64,000 nucleotides of DNA from an uncultured Negativicutes bacterium (GTDB taxonomy: Bacteria > Bacillota > Negativicutes > Veillonellales > Megasphaeraceae), in the NCBI GenBank assembly GCA_900752195.1, contig CAADUJ010000019.1, positions 1 through 64,000 of the forward strand, written 5' to 3'. Below are positions 8,200-16,407 of this stretch, in pieces. Made by a program: the position numbers and the translations under genes. The notes under the pieces are model-generated. The model was not told the DNA's origin, ran no database searches, and worked only from the letters and a program-made list of their open reading frames with translations. Positions within the stretch are counted from its first letter, which is position 1. Every line of letters starts with the position of its first letter.

Positions 8200-9027
8200 T
8201 TAATTCAAGACAAAGAAATGCATGAACGATACGAAAGCTACGACAAAGCGATAGTATGCAAAGGAAGCCAGCGTCGATTTATTAAGGAACCGCAAGAACC
8301 AAAGTACAGAAACATAGGCGGTAATAAAAGCGACGACAAAGCCGATAGCAATCATGATCAAGTCATCACTCGTCAAGAAAGATAAACTCTTGAGGAGGTC
8401 GTAAATACATGCGACAAACATGAGTGGAACGGCGATAATAAACGAAAAATCAGCAGCTGCTTTACGGCTCATCCCCAGGAACAGGCCTCCGGAAATGGTC
8501 GAGCCGGAGCGGGAAAAACCTGGCCAGAGAGATAAAATCTGGAACAATCCAACAAGAAAGGCCTGGGCAATAGTCATATTTTCTACATCTTTACAAATGA
8601 TGCGCATATGGGACTTTTCTGCTGCCAACATGAAAAGACCGCCGATGATGAGGCCAATGATGACCGTAGCAGACGAAAATAAATACGTCTTAATAGCATG
8701 GTGTGCAAGATAGCCAATGACCATGACCGGCAAAATCCCTACCGCCACATGGGCTAAGGTCAACCCCGTATCACGTCGGAACCAGTTGTCCCGGCGCAAT
8801 AGATGCCAGCACTGGTATTGTCCCAGCATATGGAGAAATTTTTCCTTATAGATGACCAGGACGGAAAGAATAGCCCCTAATTGTATGAAGACTTCAAATA
8901 CAGACGCCCTGGGTCCATCAAACCCTAACCAATCCCCGACGAGGATCATATGGCCTGTGGACGAAACAGGAAGATACTCTGTGACCCCTTCTACTATACC
9001 TAATATGACAGCAATAATATAATCCAT
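8200..9027 (-). CDS. uppP: Undecaprenyl-diphosphatase UppP (BacA)
   Basis: An integral membrane enzyme that dephosphorylates undecaprenyl pyrophosphate outside the membrane so the lipid carrier can be reused in peptidoglycan synthesis; overexpression gives bacitracin resistance. The 275-residue protein has eight or so hydrophobic segments, the N-terminal signature EGVTEYLPVSSTGH (residues 13-26) and the second catalytic loop PGFSRSGSTISGG, both diagnostic. AAGGAG lies 9 nt before the ATG. It is monocistronic, and its stop codon lies 5 bp from the bidirectional structured terminator. Confidence 0.96.
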   Translation of the reverse strand: MDYIIAVILGIVEGVTEYLPVSSTGHMILVGDWLGFDGPRASVFEVFIQLGAILSVLVIYKEKFLHMLGQYQCWHLLRRDNWFRRDTGLTLAHVAVGILPVMVIGYLAHHAIKTYLFSSATVIIGLIIGGLFMLAAEKSHMRIICKDVENMTIAQAFLVGLFQILSLWPGFSRSGSTISGGLFLGMSRKAAADFSFIIAVPLMFVACIYDLLKSLSFLTSDDLIMIAIGFVVAFITAYVSVLWFLRFLNKSTLASFAYYRFVVAFVSFMHFFVLN

Positions 9028-9182
9028 TGCACATATCTCCTTTTACCTATAGGAAACTCCTATCGCTACAGTAACTTCTAAAATTAAATACAAGGAAGAT
9101 TATATCATATACACTGTGATAGTACTAGCTATTTATGGCTTCACTCAACAGTTTTAACAAAAAATTTAACGTACGTCATAGC
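9028..9182. other. Intergenic region upstream of uppP
   Basis: AT-rich spacer between uppP and the terminator of the BrxF-like gene. A TATAAT sequence on the minus strand near 9107 could serve uppP, but I see no convincing -35 element. A small perfect dyad, ATAGGA-aac-TCCTAT, lies in the uppP leader near 9050-9064. Nothing coding is visible. Confidence 0.4.
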
Positions 9183-9220
9183 AAAAAATAAAAGCCTCAT
9201 GATGATTACACCATGAGGCT
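9183..9220 (-). terminator. Intrinsic terminator of the BrxF-like gene
   Basis: A perfect 9-bp stem, AGCCTCATG with CATGAGGCT, with a 10-nt loop, followed on the minus strand by TTTTATTTTTT. It ends the transcript of the BrxF-like gene. Confidence 0.85.
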
Positions 9221-9236
9221 CTCATTATAATTCATA

Positions 9237-9701
9237 TTAGTCTAACGAAATGACGTGGTTCGGATCATCAATAGTAAATTTAGCATATTTTGCATCACCA
9301 TGATGTTCGAAATAGAGGGTATTGCCATCTAAATGGCCTCTCCAGCTTACGATGATGGGGCATTCCCGGCTAAGCTGTTTCAACATTTCAATTGGATCAA
9401 GATTCAAGATGGGTGCGAAAAGGAACTCTACGTTGTCAATCATGACGACGCGAGCATTTAATCTGTGAATGGCAGCGGAAATAAGAGAAATTGCCTTTTC
9501 CGGACGATCTGCACGGGGAACTTCAAGGAATTCATCATCAAACAAATCCTTTGCTTCACAAAGCTTCCATCCATCCTGGAATGTCAGCTCACGAATTAAT
9601 TTACTTTTTCCTGAACCAGGGCCACCAGTAATAATCAGAAGTTTTTCGTCTCCTTGGGCGATATACTTCCACCGTTTTAAAACCTCTGCATCTGTAACCA
9701 T
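9237..9701 (-). CDS. Orphan BrxF-like P-loop ATPase
   Basis: A 154-residue P-loop protein with Walker A GGPGSGKS at 26-33 and Walker B VVMIDN at 85-90. From there the order DNVEFLF, then LDPIEMLKQLSRE, then IIVSWRG, then LYFEHHGDAKYAKF parallels the BrxF family of type 3 BREX phage-defence systems (typical pattern DN-E-LF, DPL--L--LSRN, V--W-G, LTYAEPGHPEY-). I chose the ATG at 9701 because AAGGTG sits 7 nt before it; the ATG at 9716 has no ribosome-binding site. No other BREX gene (brxC, pglZ, methylase, brxA, brxB) is in the window, and it has its own promoter and terminator. The resemblance is from memory of the family, so function is uncertain. Confidence 0.65.
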   Translation of the reverse strand: MVTDAEVLKRWKYIAQGDEKLLIITGGPGSGKSKLIRELTFQDGWKLCEAKDLFDDEFLEVPRADRPEKAISLISAAIHRLNARVVMIDNVEFLFAPILNLDPIEMLKQLSRECPIIVSWRGHLDGNTLYFEHHGDAKYAKFTIDDPNHVISLD

Positions 9702-9751
9702 GAGTATCACCTTCATCTGCTATTTTTATTACTTACCAATTCGTTACTTAC

Positions 9752-9781
9752 ATTATACTGGAATTGACCCATGTTAGTAAA
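9752..9781 (-). promoter_or_regulatory. Promoter of the BrxF-like gene
   Basis: On the minus strand TTTACT and TATAAT are separated by 18 bp, about 50 bp upstream of the chosen start codon. The -10 matches consensus fully and the -35 matches at four of six positions. Confidence 0.55.
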
Positions 9782-9841
9782 GCATTTTTCCTATTTTATT
9801 TTTACATTCTTTCGCCAACGCCGTTTATTTTTTATTATGTC

Positions 9842-11170
9842 TCACTTCAAGCCATATCGTTCAAGAGGATCCTGAATATTTTTAATCGGCTCTGTAATGA
9901 GAAGGACATCGTCGATATAGGCAGATGGCCGCTTGACGATAAAGACGAGGGACACGTTCTTCTGGTAGGGGCTGTCATAATAGTACGCATCTACGTACTG
10001 GTCACCTTCCGGTCCCTTTTCAATGCGGTCAGGCATTCCGTATAAAGCCAGCACCGTAGAAAGATTATAGCCTAAGGTAGCTCCACGGCTCGTATAGCTG
10101 CTGTTATTGAGGAGGAACACCTTCGTCACTTCATTATGGCGACTTACTTCCACACCATATGACCCGTATAACCAGAAATTACGGTCTTTCTTTTTGATGA
10201 GATTCGTCCACATGTTGTACCGGTTAGCCTGAAATGGCTCATTCACACCATATCCGACGAGGGTAAAATCCCGTTCAGACCGGTCCTGGGGCTTTGTCAC
10301 ACCTAGCCCATCCGTATAGGGTGGTCTCGGTGAAATAAGCGCCACCCGGGCAACCTTGCGTTCTACGATGGCAAAGATGAGAAGGTGATCCTTCTTCGGA
10401 CTTTCATAGACGAAATAGTATACATTGGCATCAGCATCGCGAAGAATGTTAAAAGGAATACCATACTTACGGATAAGGAGCTCAGCAGGGTGACCTAAAT
10501 GAATTCCCGGTCCGATAAATACATCGTCACCTCTAGAGAGAAATATCTGTTCTACTCCCGTCTTTACAGGCTTTCTATCCACATCTGGTGTCTTCAGGAT
10601 CTGAGCGGTGTCATTCCTAAGAACAAAGCGGATATTAAGGTCCTGGCGATTATACTTCAACTCTGTGTAATGATCGCTTTGGGAATATTTTGTAGGGCTC
10701 CCAAAGACGTTCTTTACCCGTTGAAGTGTTGCACCGGGGCGTACGCCCCCGATGGAGAAATACGAAGCGTTCAAAGGTTTCAAGGTCAGCGTATCAGGGA
10801 CGCGATATATAGCTGTATCCTTCTCTTTTGCATTTGCACTGGCTTGTTCTTCCGCTTTCGCCGCTTCCTCACGTTTCAAAGCATCTTCCTGTAGTAAGTC
10901 GTCGACGAGTTTCCTGATTCCCGTCACATCATCTACACCTTTTTTTCCCTGCCCATCCACCTTGGAATTGCGCGCCTTGCCAGTCGATTGTGTGTCCCCT
11001 TCCTCAGCTTTTTTGCTTTTTCCGGGAACATATACTGGCGATTCTTCCTGAAATTTATCTTCTGCCAGCTCACGACTCGTATCATAAACACCGTCTTGAG
11101 CAAATGCCGTTGCAAAAAAAGGAGCGCACAGGCATACCGCTGTAATAACTGTATTTCGTAAGAGATGCAA
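9842..11170 (-). CDS. Exported protein with three internal SmpA/OmlA-like repeats
   Basis: A 442-residue secreted or periplasmic protein of unknown function. The start is a TTG at 11170: AGGAGG lies 8 nt upstream and translation begins with a clean signal peptide (MHLLRNTVITAVCLCAPFF, likely cut after AFA at about 24). An earlier GTG at 11206 falls inside the lysS terminator. Residues 40-120 are charged and low-complexity. Three repeats follow, near 141-184, 221-280 and 362-427, each with P/R-G-x-x-L--V---YG-P (VKNVFGSP, IRKYGIP, LALYGMP) and a beta-rich half ending in a hydrophobic strand. This resembles the SmpA/OmlA/BLIP fold, but I cannot name a family. Confidence 0.7.
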   Translation of the reverse strand: MHLLRNTVITAVCLCAPFFATAFAQDGVYDTSRELAEDKFQEESPVYVPGKSKKAEEGDTQSTGKARNSKVDGQGKKGVDDVTGIRKLVDDLLQEDALKREEAAKAEEQASANAKEKDTAIYRVPDTLTLKPLNASYFSIGGVRPGATLQRVKNVFGSPTKYSQSDHYTELKYNRQDLNIRFVLRNDTAQILKTPDVDRKPVKTGVEQIFLSRGDDVFIGPGIHLGHPAELLIRKYGIPFNILRDADANVYYFVYESPKKDHLLIFAIVERKVARVALISPRPPYTDGLGVTKPQDRSERDFTLVGYGVNEPFQANRYNMWTNLIKKKDRNFWLYGSYGVEVSRHNEVTKVFLLNNSSYTSRGATLGYNLSTVLALYGMPDRIEKGPEGDQYVDAYYYDSPYQKNVSLVFIVKRPSAYIDDVLLITEPIKNIQDPLERYGLK

Positions 11171-11194
11171 AAGGGTTTCCTCCTTCCGTGATAT

Positions 11195-11234
11195 TGTAAA
11201 AAACACCCTTCGATAGAAGTCTCAAAGGGTGTTT
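11195..11234 (-). terminator. Intrinsic terminator of greA-lysS
   Basis: A perfect 10-bp stem, AAACACCCTT with AAGGGTGTTT, with a 14-nt loop and a TTTTTT run on the minus strand just after lysS. Confidence 0.85.
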
Positions 11235-11247
11235 CGTTCTCGCAACG

Positions 11248-12753
11248 CTACTGCTGTTCCGGCCGTTGAAGCGGAAATAAGAGCACGTCACGAATAGAAG
11301 CGCTGTTCGTGAGGAACATGACAAGGCGGTCGATACCAATGCCTAACCCACCTGTCGGCGGTAAACCATATTCCAGAGCACGGCAGTAGTCTTCATCCAT
11401 CTGGTGAGCTTCATCATCACCTAGAGCACGTTCCTTCATCTGCTGGAGGAAGCGATTGCGCTGATCAATAGGATCATTTAATTCAGAGAAGCCATTTGCC
11501 AGTTCGCGGCCATAGATGAAGCCTTCAAAGCGATATGTAAGAAGGGGATTATCCCGATCCTGTTTCGTAAGAGGCGAAATTTCCAAAGGATGACCTGTAA
11601 TGATCGTCGGCTGGATCAAGTTTTCCTCTACGTAGTCTTCAAAGCAACTGTTAATGATTTTACCAATACCAGCATGTTCTGTATATTCGACATGGAGTTT
11701 ATCGGCAATAGCCCGTGCTTTTTCAATTGTCGTGACATTGCTGAAATCTTCACCAGTAAATTTCTTGACTGCTTCAATCATGGTCATGCGATCCCATGGC
11801 GGCGTAAGATCGATTTCCTTGTCAATATAGGTGATTTTCATCGTGCCATAGAGTTCCTGTGCCAATTTCGACACGAGGTCTTCCGTAATGGCAATGACAT
11901 CTTCTAAATCGCCGTAAGCCTGATATAATTCAACCGTCGTAAATTCTGGATTATGGCGCGTATCGATACCTTCATTACGGAAGCAGCGGTTCATTTCATA
12001 GACCCGTTCCAAGCCACCTACGAGGAGACGTTTCAAATGAAGTTCCGGAGCAATGCGGAGGTAGATATCCATATCAAGGGCATTATGATGCGTCTTAAAA
12101 GGACGCGCAGCTGCACCGCCGGCAATATTATGGAGCATCGGTGTTTCTACTTCCAAAAATCCCCGTTCATCCAGGTATTTACGGATTCCCTTTACGATCT
12201 TCGACCGTTTAATGAACGTATCCTGTACTTCCGGATGAACGATGAGATCGAGATACCGCTGACGATACCGGGTTTCCTTATCGGTAAGGCCATGGAATTT
12301 TTCCGGCAACGGACGCAACGATTTCGATAAGAGCGTCCACTTTTCCACGCGAATCGTTGTTTCACCTGTATGGGTCGTAAAGACAGGACCTTCTACACCG
12401 ATGATATCGCCAATATCAAGAAGCTTGAAGAGGGCATACGAATCTTCTCCTAAGACGTCCTTACGAAAATACAGCTGGATTTCACCGGTAATATCGCGGA
12501 GCACGCAGAAAGCCGTTTTGCCGTGACGACGGATAGCCATAAGACGGCCTGCAGCCTTTACGAAGGTTTCATCCTTTTCCAGTTCTTCTGCATGATTCTT
12601 TATATCTTGTGCATGATGATCCCATTCAAATTTCTGACCAAACGGATATACGCCGGCATCAATGAACTGCTGCATCTTTTCGCGGCGCACCTGCATCTGG
12701 TCATTTAACTTTTCTTCATCCATCGCTACTGTCTGTTGTGTCGTATCAGCCAT
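11248..12753 (-). CDS. lysS: Lysyl-tRNA synthetase, class II
   Basis: A 501-residue class IIb aminoacyl-tRNA synthetase that charges tRNA-Lys. The N-terminal OB fold (about 55-165) is followed by the catalytic core with motif 2, NRCFRNEGIDTRHNPEFT, and motif 3, GLPPTGGLGIGIDRLVMFL, near the C-terminus. Length is normal. It lies 19 bp after greA with AGGAGG before the ATG, and ends at a strong terminator. No T-box leader is seen, consistent with the common lack of T-box control of lysS. Confidence 0.97.
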   Translation of the reverse strand: MADTTQQTVAMDEEKLNDQMQVRREKMQQFIDAGVYPFGQKFEWDHHAQDIKNHAEELEKDETFVKAAGRLMAIRRHGKTAFCVLRDITGEIQLYFRKDVLGEDSYALFKLLDIGDIIGVEGPVFTTHTGETTIRVEKWTLLSKSLRPLPEKFHGLTDKETRYRQRYLDLIVHPEVQDTFIKRSKIVKGIRKYLDERGFLEVETPMLHNIAGGAAARPFKTHHNALDMDIYLRIAPELHLKRLLVGGLERVYEMNRCFRNEGIDTRHNPEFTTVELYQAYGDLEDVIAITEDLVSKLAQELYGTMKITYIDKEIDLTPPWDRMTMIEAVKKFTGEDFSNVTTIEKARAIADKLHVEYTEHAGIGKIINSCFEDYVEENLIQPTIITGHPLEISPLTKQDRDNPLLTYRFEGFIYGRELANGFSELNDPIDQRNRFLQQMKERALGDDEAHQMDEDYCRALEYGLPPTGGLGIGIDRLVMFLTNSASIRDVLLFPLQRPEQQ

Positions 12754-12772
12754 GTTTAAATCCTCCTCTTGG

Positions 12773-13258
12773 TTATGCTTCTGGCGGTAAAATCCGGTAT
12801 TGCAAATCCCCAGCCGGAGCCTTTACCGTAACGATGACAGGACTAGAAGCGCTGATGACCTGTCCCAGAATGGCAGCGCCTACAGGAGATTCATTGGAAA
12901 TACGATTATTGAACGGGTCGGCTTCTGCCGTACCTACTACAGTATAATCAAACCGATCACCTGTTTCGACGTCTTCCAAAACGACGTGCGAACCGAGATG
13001 TACTTTTTCGCTGTTTACTTCCGATTCATCAATGATCTTTGCCGTGCGAATCTTATTTTCCAATTCCGCAATATGGCCTTCGACCATAGCCTGTTCATTT
13101 TTTGCATCATCGTATTCGGAGTTTTCACTCAAGTCACCAAGGGCGATAGCTTCCTGAATACGTTTGGAAACCTTGATACGACGAACCGATTTCAGTTCAT
13201 TCAACTCATCTTTTAATTTCTGCAAACCTTCTTGCGTAATCAGCGTTTCGTTAGCCAT
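12773..13258 (-). CDS. greA: Transcription elongation factor GreA
   Basis: A 161-residue factor that enters the RNA polymerase secondary channel and stimulates cleavage of backtracked RNA. The N-terminal coiled coil contains the acidic tip DLSENSEYDDAK (about 43-54), and the C-terminal FKBP-like domain ends with VISASSPVIVTVKAPAGD. AAAGGAGTAATAAA precedes the ATG. It forms an operon with lysS, 19 bp away, an arrangement common in Firmicutes. Confidence 0.96.
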   Translation of the reverse strand: MANETLITQEGLQKLKDELNELKSVRRIKVSKRIQEAIALGDLSENSEYDDAKNEQAMVEGHIAELENKIRTAKIIDESEVNSEKVHLGSHVVLEDVETGDRFDYTVVGTAEADPFNNRISNESPVGAAILGQVISASSPVIVTVKAPAGDLQYRILPPEA

Positions 13259-13400
13259 TTTATTACTCCTTTTTCTCTATTTGATGACAAACAGAATCGG
13301 TGTAGCCTTTCGGTACACAGTGAGGTTGTTATTTTTACGATAACTTTAATTATATTCGTCCAATCTATGTCTGTCAAATATATCGTACCGAATTCAGGCA

Positions 13401-14384
13401 CTATGCTTGTGCGATCAGCTCGTCAATGACCTGAAAAAAATCTTGAGCCGTCTTTGTCCTGTTCATGCGCTCCCGCGTCGCCGCTGAGCCACGAAGGCCC
13501 TTTGTATACCACGCACCATGGGAACGCATTTCCCTGACGGCTATATATTCTCCCTTATATGCAAGAAGTGCCTCAAAATGTTCTTTTATTTGCTCATATC
13601 GTTCCCGTTCTGTCGGCACCTCTAAGATGGTGCCATCTTGAAGATAGGCCTTGATCTGTGGGAAGATCCAGGGATTCCCCTGAGCCCCCCGACCAATCAT
13701 GACGCCTTGGCAGCCTGTCCGCTCCATCATATCCAGTGCAGAAGGGCCATCGACGATATCGCCATTACCGATGACGGGAATCGAAACGGCTTCGACGACG
13801 CGCCGGATTTTTTCTCGATCTGCACAGCCACTATAAAACTGTTCTCGCGTCCTACCGTGGACAGTAATGGCAGCAGCTCCGGCCTGTTCTGCTCTCTTAG
13901 CCAGTTCGGGTGCCGTAAATTCACTTTCGTTCCAGCCCGTCCTCATCTTCACCGTTACTGGAACGGAAACGGCCTGTACAACGGCTCTGATAATGGCTTC
14001 TGCCCGTGGCAGGTCCCGCATCAGCGCCGATCCTTCGCCATTGGAAACCACTTTTTTCACAGGACAGCCCATGTTGATATCGACAATATCAGCGCCAGCT
14101 CGTTCCACTTTCTCTGCAGCCTTGGCCATCGTAAGGGGATCGGCACCAAAAATCTGCATGGAAACTGGATGCTCCGAAGGATCCATGCGCAACATATCCT
14201 GCGTGTGGACATTATGATATAAAAGGCCCTTGTCACTGACCATTTCTGTACACACCAAAGCCGCGCCATAGCGATGGGCAATGACGCGGTATGGTAAATC
14301 GCACACCCCTGCCATAGGCGCAAGGATAACAGGGTCTGACAACCTGACCGGGCCGATAGACAAAACCTTAGCGGTTGCGGTCAT
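13401..14384 (-). CDS. dusB: tRNA-dihydrouridine synthase DusB
   Basis: An FMN-dependent enzyme that reduces specific uridines in the tRNA D-loop to dihydrouridine. The 327-residue TIM barrel starts with the family N-terminus VILAPMAGVCDLPYR, carries the catalytic cysteine in NMGCPVKKV (near 110), the substrate/FMN segment VTVKMRTGW, and the phosphate-binding motifs ITVHGRTREQ and GNGDI. It overlaps the end of coaX by 17 bp, so the two are translationally linked. In Bacillus dusB likewise sits between coaX and lysS. Confidence 0.95.
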   Translation of the reverse strand: MTATAKVLSIGPVRLSDPVILAPMAGVCDLPYRVIAHRYGAALVCTEMVSDKGLLYHNVHTQDMLRMDPSEHPVSMQIFGADPLTMAKAAEKVERAGADIVDINMGCPVKKVVSNGEGSALMRDLPRAEAIIRAVVQAVSVPVTVKMRTGWNESEFTAPELAKRAEQAGAAAITVHGRTREQFYSGCADREKIRRVVEAVSIPVIGNGDIVDGPSALDMMERTGCQGVMIGRGAQGNPWIFPQIKAYLQDGTILEVPTERERYEQIKEHFEALLAYKGEYIAVREMRSHGAWYTKGLRGSAATRERMNRTKTAQDFFQVIDELIAQA

Positions 14385-15132
14385 ATATGATTCTCAATCC
14401 TTCCAATGTAAGCATCGGTTCTACGATATCAATAGACTTCGTAGCCGGTGCGATGACGACAGCAAGACCTCCTGTAGCAACGACCTGCGCTTTTCCGCCG
14501 AGTTCACGACGCATGCGGGCAACAATGCCATCTACCTGACCTACGAAGCCATAATATACGCCAGCTTGCATACTTTCAACGGTATTGCGGCAAATGACCT
14601 TGCCTGTACGACGTACTTCGATACGCGGTAACTTAGCCGTCCGTTGCACCAGAGCATCTGTAGAAATGCCGATACCCGGACAAATGGCACCGCCGAGATA
14701 ATCGCCTTTTTTATCGACGGCACAAAACGTCGTCGCCGTGCCGAAGTCAATGATAATCACAGGTCCACCGTATAGTTCATAAGCTGCAACGGCATTGACG
14801 ATACGGTCAGCACCCACTTCGCGAGGATTGTCGTATTTAATATCCATCCCCGTCTTGACACCCGGGCCAATGATCAAAGGCGCAATGCCAAAATAGCGCT
14901 GGCACATCCGTTCCAATGTCGGCATGACCGGCGGAACGACGGAGGAAATGATAATCGCATCAATTTCTTCTGCATTGGCATTATTCAAATAAAACAAATT
15001 GCGGATCAATACGCCGTACTCATCGGTCGTGCGAAGACGATCTGTCGAGATACGCCAATGGTCGACGAGAGTCTTGCCATCAAAGATACCAAGGACGATA
15101 TTGGTATTGCCCACATCGATAACTAATAACAT
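14368..15132 (-). CDS. coaX: Type III pantothenate kinase CoaX
   Basis: Catalyses the first step of coenzyme A synthesis, phosphorylation of pantothenate, in an ASKHA fold. The 254-residue product opens with MLLVIDVGNTNIVLGIFDG (phosphate 1 loop), has the pantothenate-binding GADRIVNA segment near 105 and the second phosphate loop IIDFGTATTFCAVD near 130. The ATG at 15132 was chosen because AGGTGG lies 6 nt upstream; a longer in-frame extension has no site. It overlaps dusB. Type III enzymes are feedback-insensitive and need a monovalent cation. Confidence 0.95.
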   Translation of the reverse strand: MLLVIDVGNTNIVLGIFDGKTLVDHWRISTDRLRTTDEYGVLIRNLFYLNNANAEEIDAIIISSVVPPVMPTLERMCQRYFGIAPLIIGPGVKTGMDIKYDNPREVGADRIVNAVAAYELYGGPVIIIDFGTATTFCAVDKKGDYLGGAICPGIGISTDALVQRTAKLPRIEVRRTGKVICRNTVESMQAGVYYGFVGQVDGIVARMRRELGGKAQVVATGGLAVVIAPATKSIDIVEPMLTLEGLRIIYDRNR

Positions 15133-15160
15133 GGTTATCCACCTCTGCCTAAAATTCAAT

Positions 15161-15195
15161 GGCCTCATTACGACATGAACCGACGTAACGAGGCC
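15161..15195 (-). terminator. Hairpin between birA and coaX
   Basis: A 12-bp stem with one G-U pair (GGCCTCATTACG with CGTAACGAGGCC), about 70 bp after birA and 30 bp before coaX. Only a loose T-run (ATTGAATTTT) follows on the minus strand, so it may be a weak terminator or attenuator rather than an absolute stop. Confidence 0.45.
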
Positions 15196-15266
15196 CTTGT
15201 ACAGTACTTATATACTATAGCAGAGTTTATAAAAAAAGAATAGTAAAAATTAAAAAAGTCTTCCAT

Positions 15267-16235
15267 TTATTCTTTTGTCCGTACCCGGACATCGCCAGCA
15301 ATCACCTTTTTGATTCCCTGATCCGTTTCAACAAGGAGATTGCCATCTTCATCAATATCGACAGCCTTTCCTTCGTATTCCGTATTGTGGCTGATGACTT
15401 CTACATTCTTATGGAGCATACCTGACAACGTCCGCCATTCTTCTAAGATTGGACCGAACCCAACGGTTTTGGCCATATCATAATATCGTTCCAATTGTCC
15501 CAGTATCTCTTTTAACAATTCCGTGCGATTGACTGAAACATCTTCGATTTCAAAGCTCGTAACGATTTTTTTCAAATCACGAGGAAGTTCTTTCTTGGAA
15601 ATATTCGTATTGACGCCGATACCCATGACAAGATAATTGATGGATTCCATAGACGCATTGAGCTCTGTCAGAATGCCGACAAGCTTCTTTGAATCGACGA
15701 GGATGTCGTTAGGCCATTTAATCTGACAGGAAAGGCCATTCTTTTTAATAGCATTGGCGACAGCGACAGCTGCGAGCAGCGTCATTTTCGATGATTCCAT
15801 AGGCGCAAAAGGTGGACGGAAAAGGACAGAAAACCACAGTCCCTTTGCAAAAGGCGATAAAAATGTCCGTTCCAACCGGCCTCTGCCACCTGTTTGTTCT
15901 TCTGCGATGACAACAGTACCTTCTGGCGCATCCGTCATGCCAAAGCGCTTGCAGATATTATTCGTCGAATCTACCTTTTCATAATAATAGAGGGTGTTAC
16001 CTAAAAGATAATCTCCTAATTCCTCTTTTAGTTCCTCTACATTCAAGAGCTCCGGTGCCTGCTGTAAGCAATACCCTTTTTTCGTAAATGAATCGATAAT
16101 ATATCCACGCTGTTTCAATACGTGTATATGTTTCCAGATAGCTGTACGTGAGATACCAAATAATTCTGATATTTTTTGTCCTGATACATATTGCCCTTTA
16201 TGTTCTAGCAAGTACTCTAGTATATCTTGTCTCAC
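15267..16235 (-). CDS. birA: Bifunctional biotin ligase / biotin operon repressor BirA
   Basis: A 322-residue protein with an N-terminal winged helix (about 1-60; KISELFGISRTAIWKHIHVL) for DNA binding, a central biotin-protein ligase domain with the biotinyl-AMP loop GGRGRLERTF near 113 and the substrate lysine in IKWPNDIL, and a small C-terminal SH3-like domain (KAVDIDEDGNLLVET). The presence of the helix-turn-helix predicts autoregulation of biotin genes. Translation starts at GTG with AGGAG 8 nt upstream. A client, the biotin domain of pyruvate carboxylase, is encoded at the right end of the window. Confidence 0.94.
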   Translation of the reverse strand: MRQDILEYLLEHKGQYVSGQKISELFGISRTAIWKHIHVLKQRGYIIDSFTKKGYCLQQAPELLNVEELKEELGDYLLGNTLYYYEKVDSTNNICKRFGMTDAPEGTVVIAEEQTGGRGRLERTFLSPFAKGLWFSVLFRPPFAPMESSKMTLLAAVAVANAIKKNGLSCQIKWPNDILVDSKKLVGILTELNASMESINYLVMGIGVNTNISKKELPRDLKKIVTSFEIEDVSVNRTELLKEILGQLERYYDMAKTVGFGPILEEWRTLSGMLHKNVEVISHNTEYEGKAVDIDEDGNLLVETDQGIKKVIAGDVRVRTKE

Positions 16236-16365
16236 CTAATTCACTCCTCGTACAGTTTAATTTACAATTTATATTTCATACTGTAATTACAGCATAACAC
16301 AAAGTCCATTTCACTTCAACTGCCATATGAAACTGTTTCCATTTTCACGCCACCATTTGTCTGCG

Positions 16366-16404
16366 TAAAAAAATAAGCTGTAACGCTATCGTTACAGCTT
16401 ATTT
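16366..16404 (-). terminator. Intrinsic terminator of ftsH
   Basis: A near-perfect 15-bp stem (AAATAAGCTGTAACG with CGTTACAGCTTATTT) with a 4-nt loop and a T-run on the minus strand, immediately after ftsH. Confidence 0.9.
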
Positions 16405-16407
16405 GTG

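Noticed and set aside
9028..11247. A BREX or other multi-gene defence island around the BrxF-like gene
   Set aside because: Neighbouring genes are uppP and an exported protein; no methylase, PglZ-type phosphatase, BrxC ATPase or nuclease is encoded anywhere in the window.
13259..13400. T-box or other leader ahead of greA-lysS
   Set aside because: No T-box consensus (TGGNACC-type) or terminator pair is present in this gap or before lysS.
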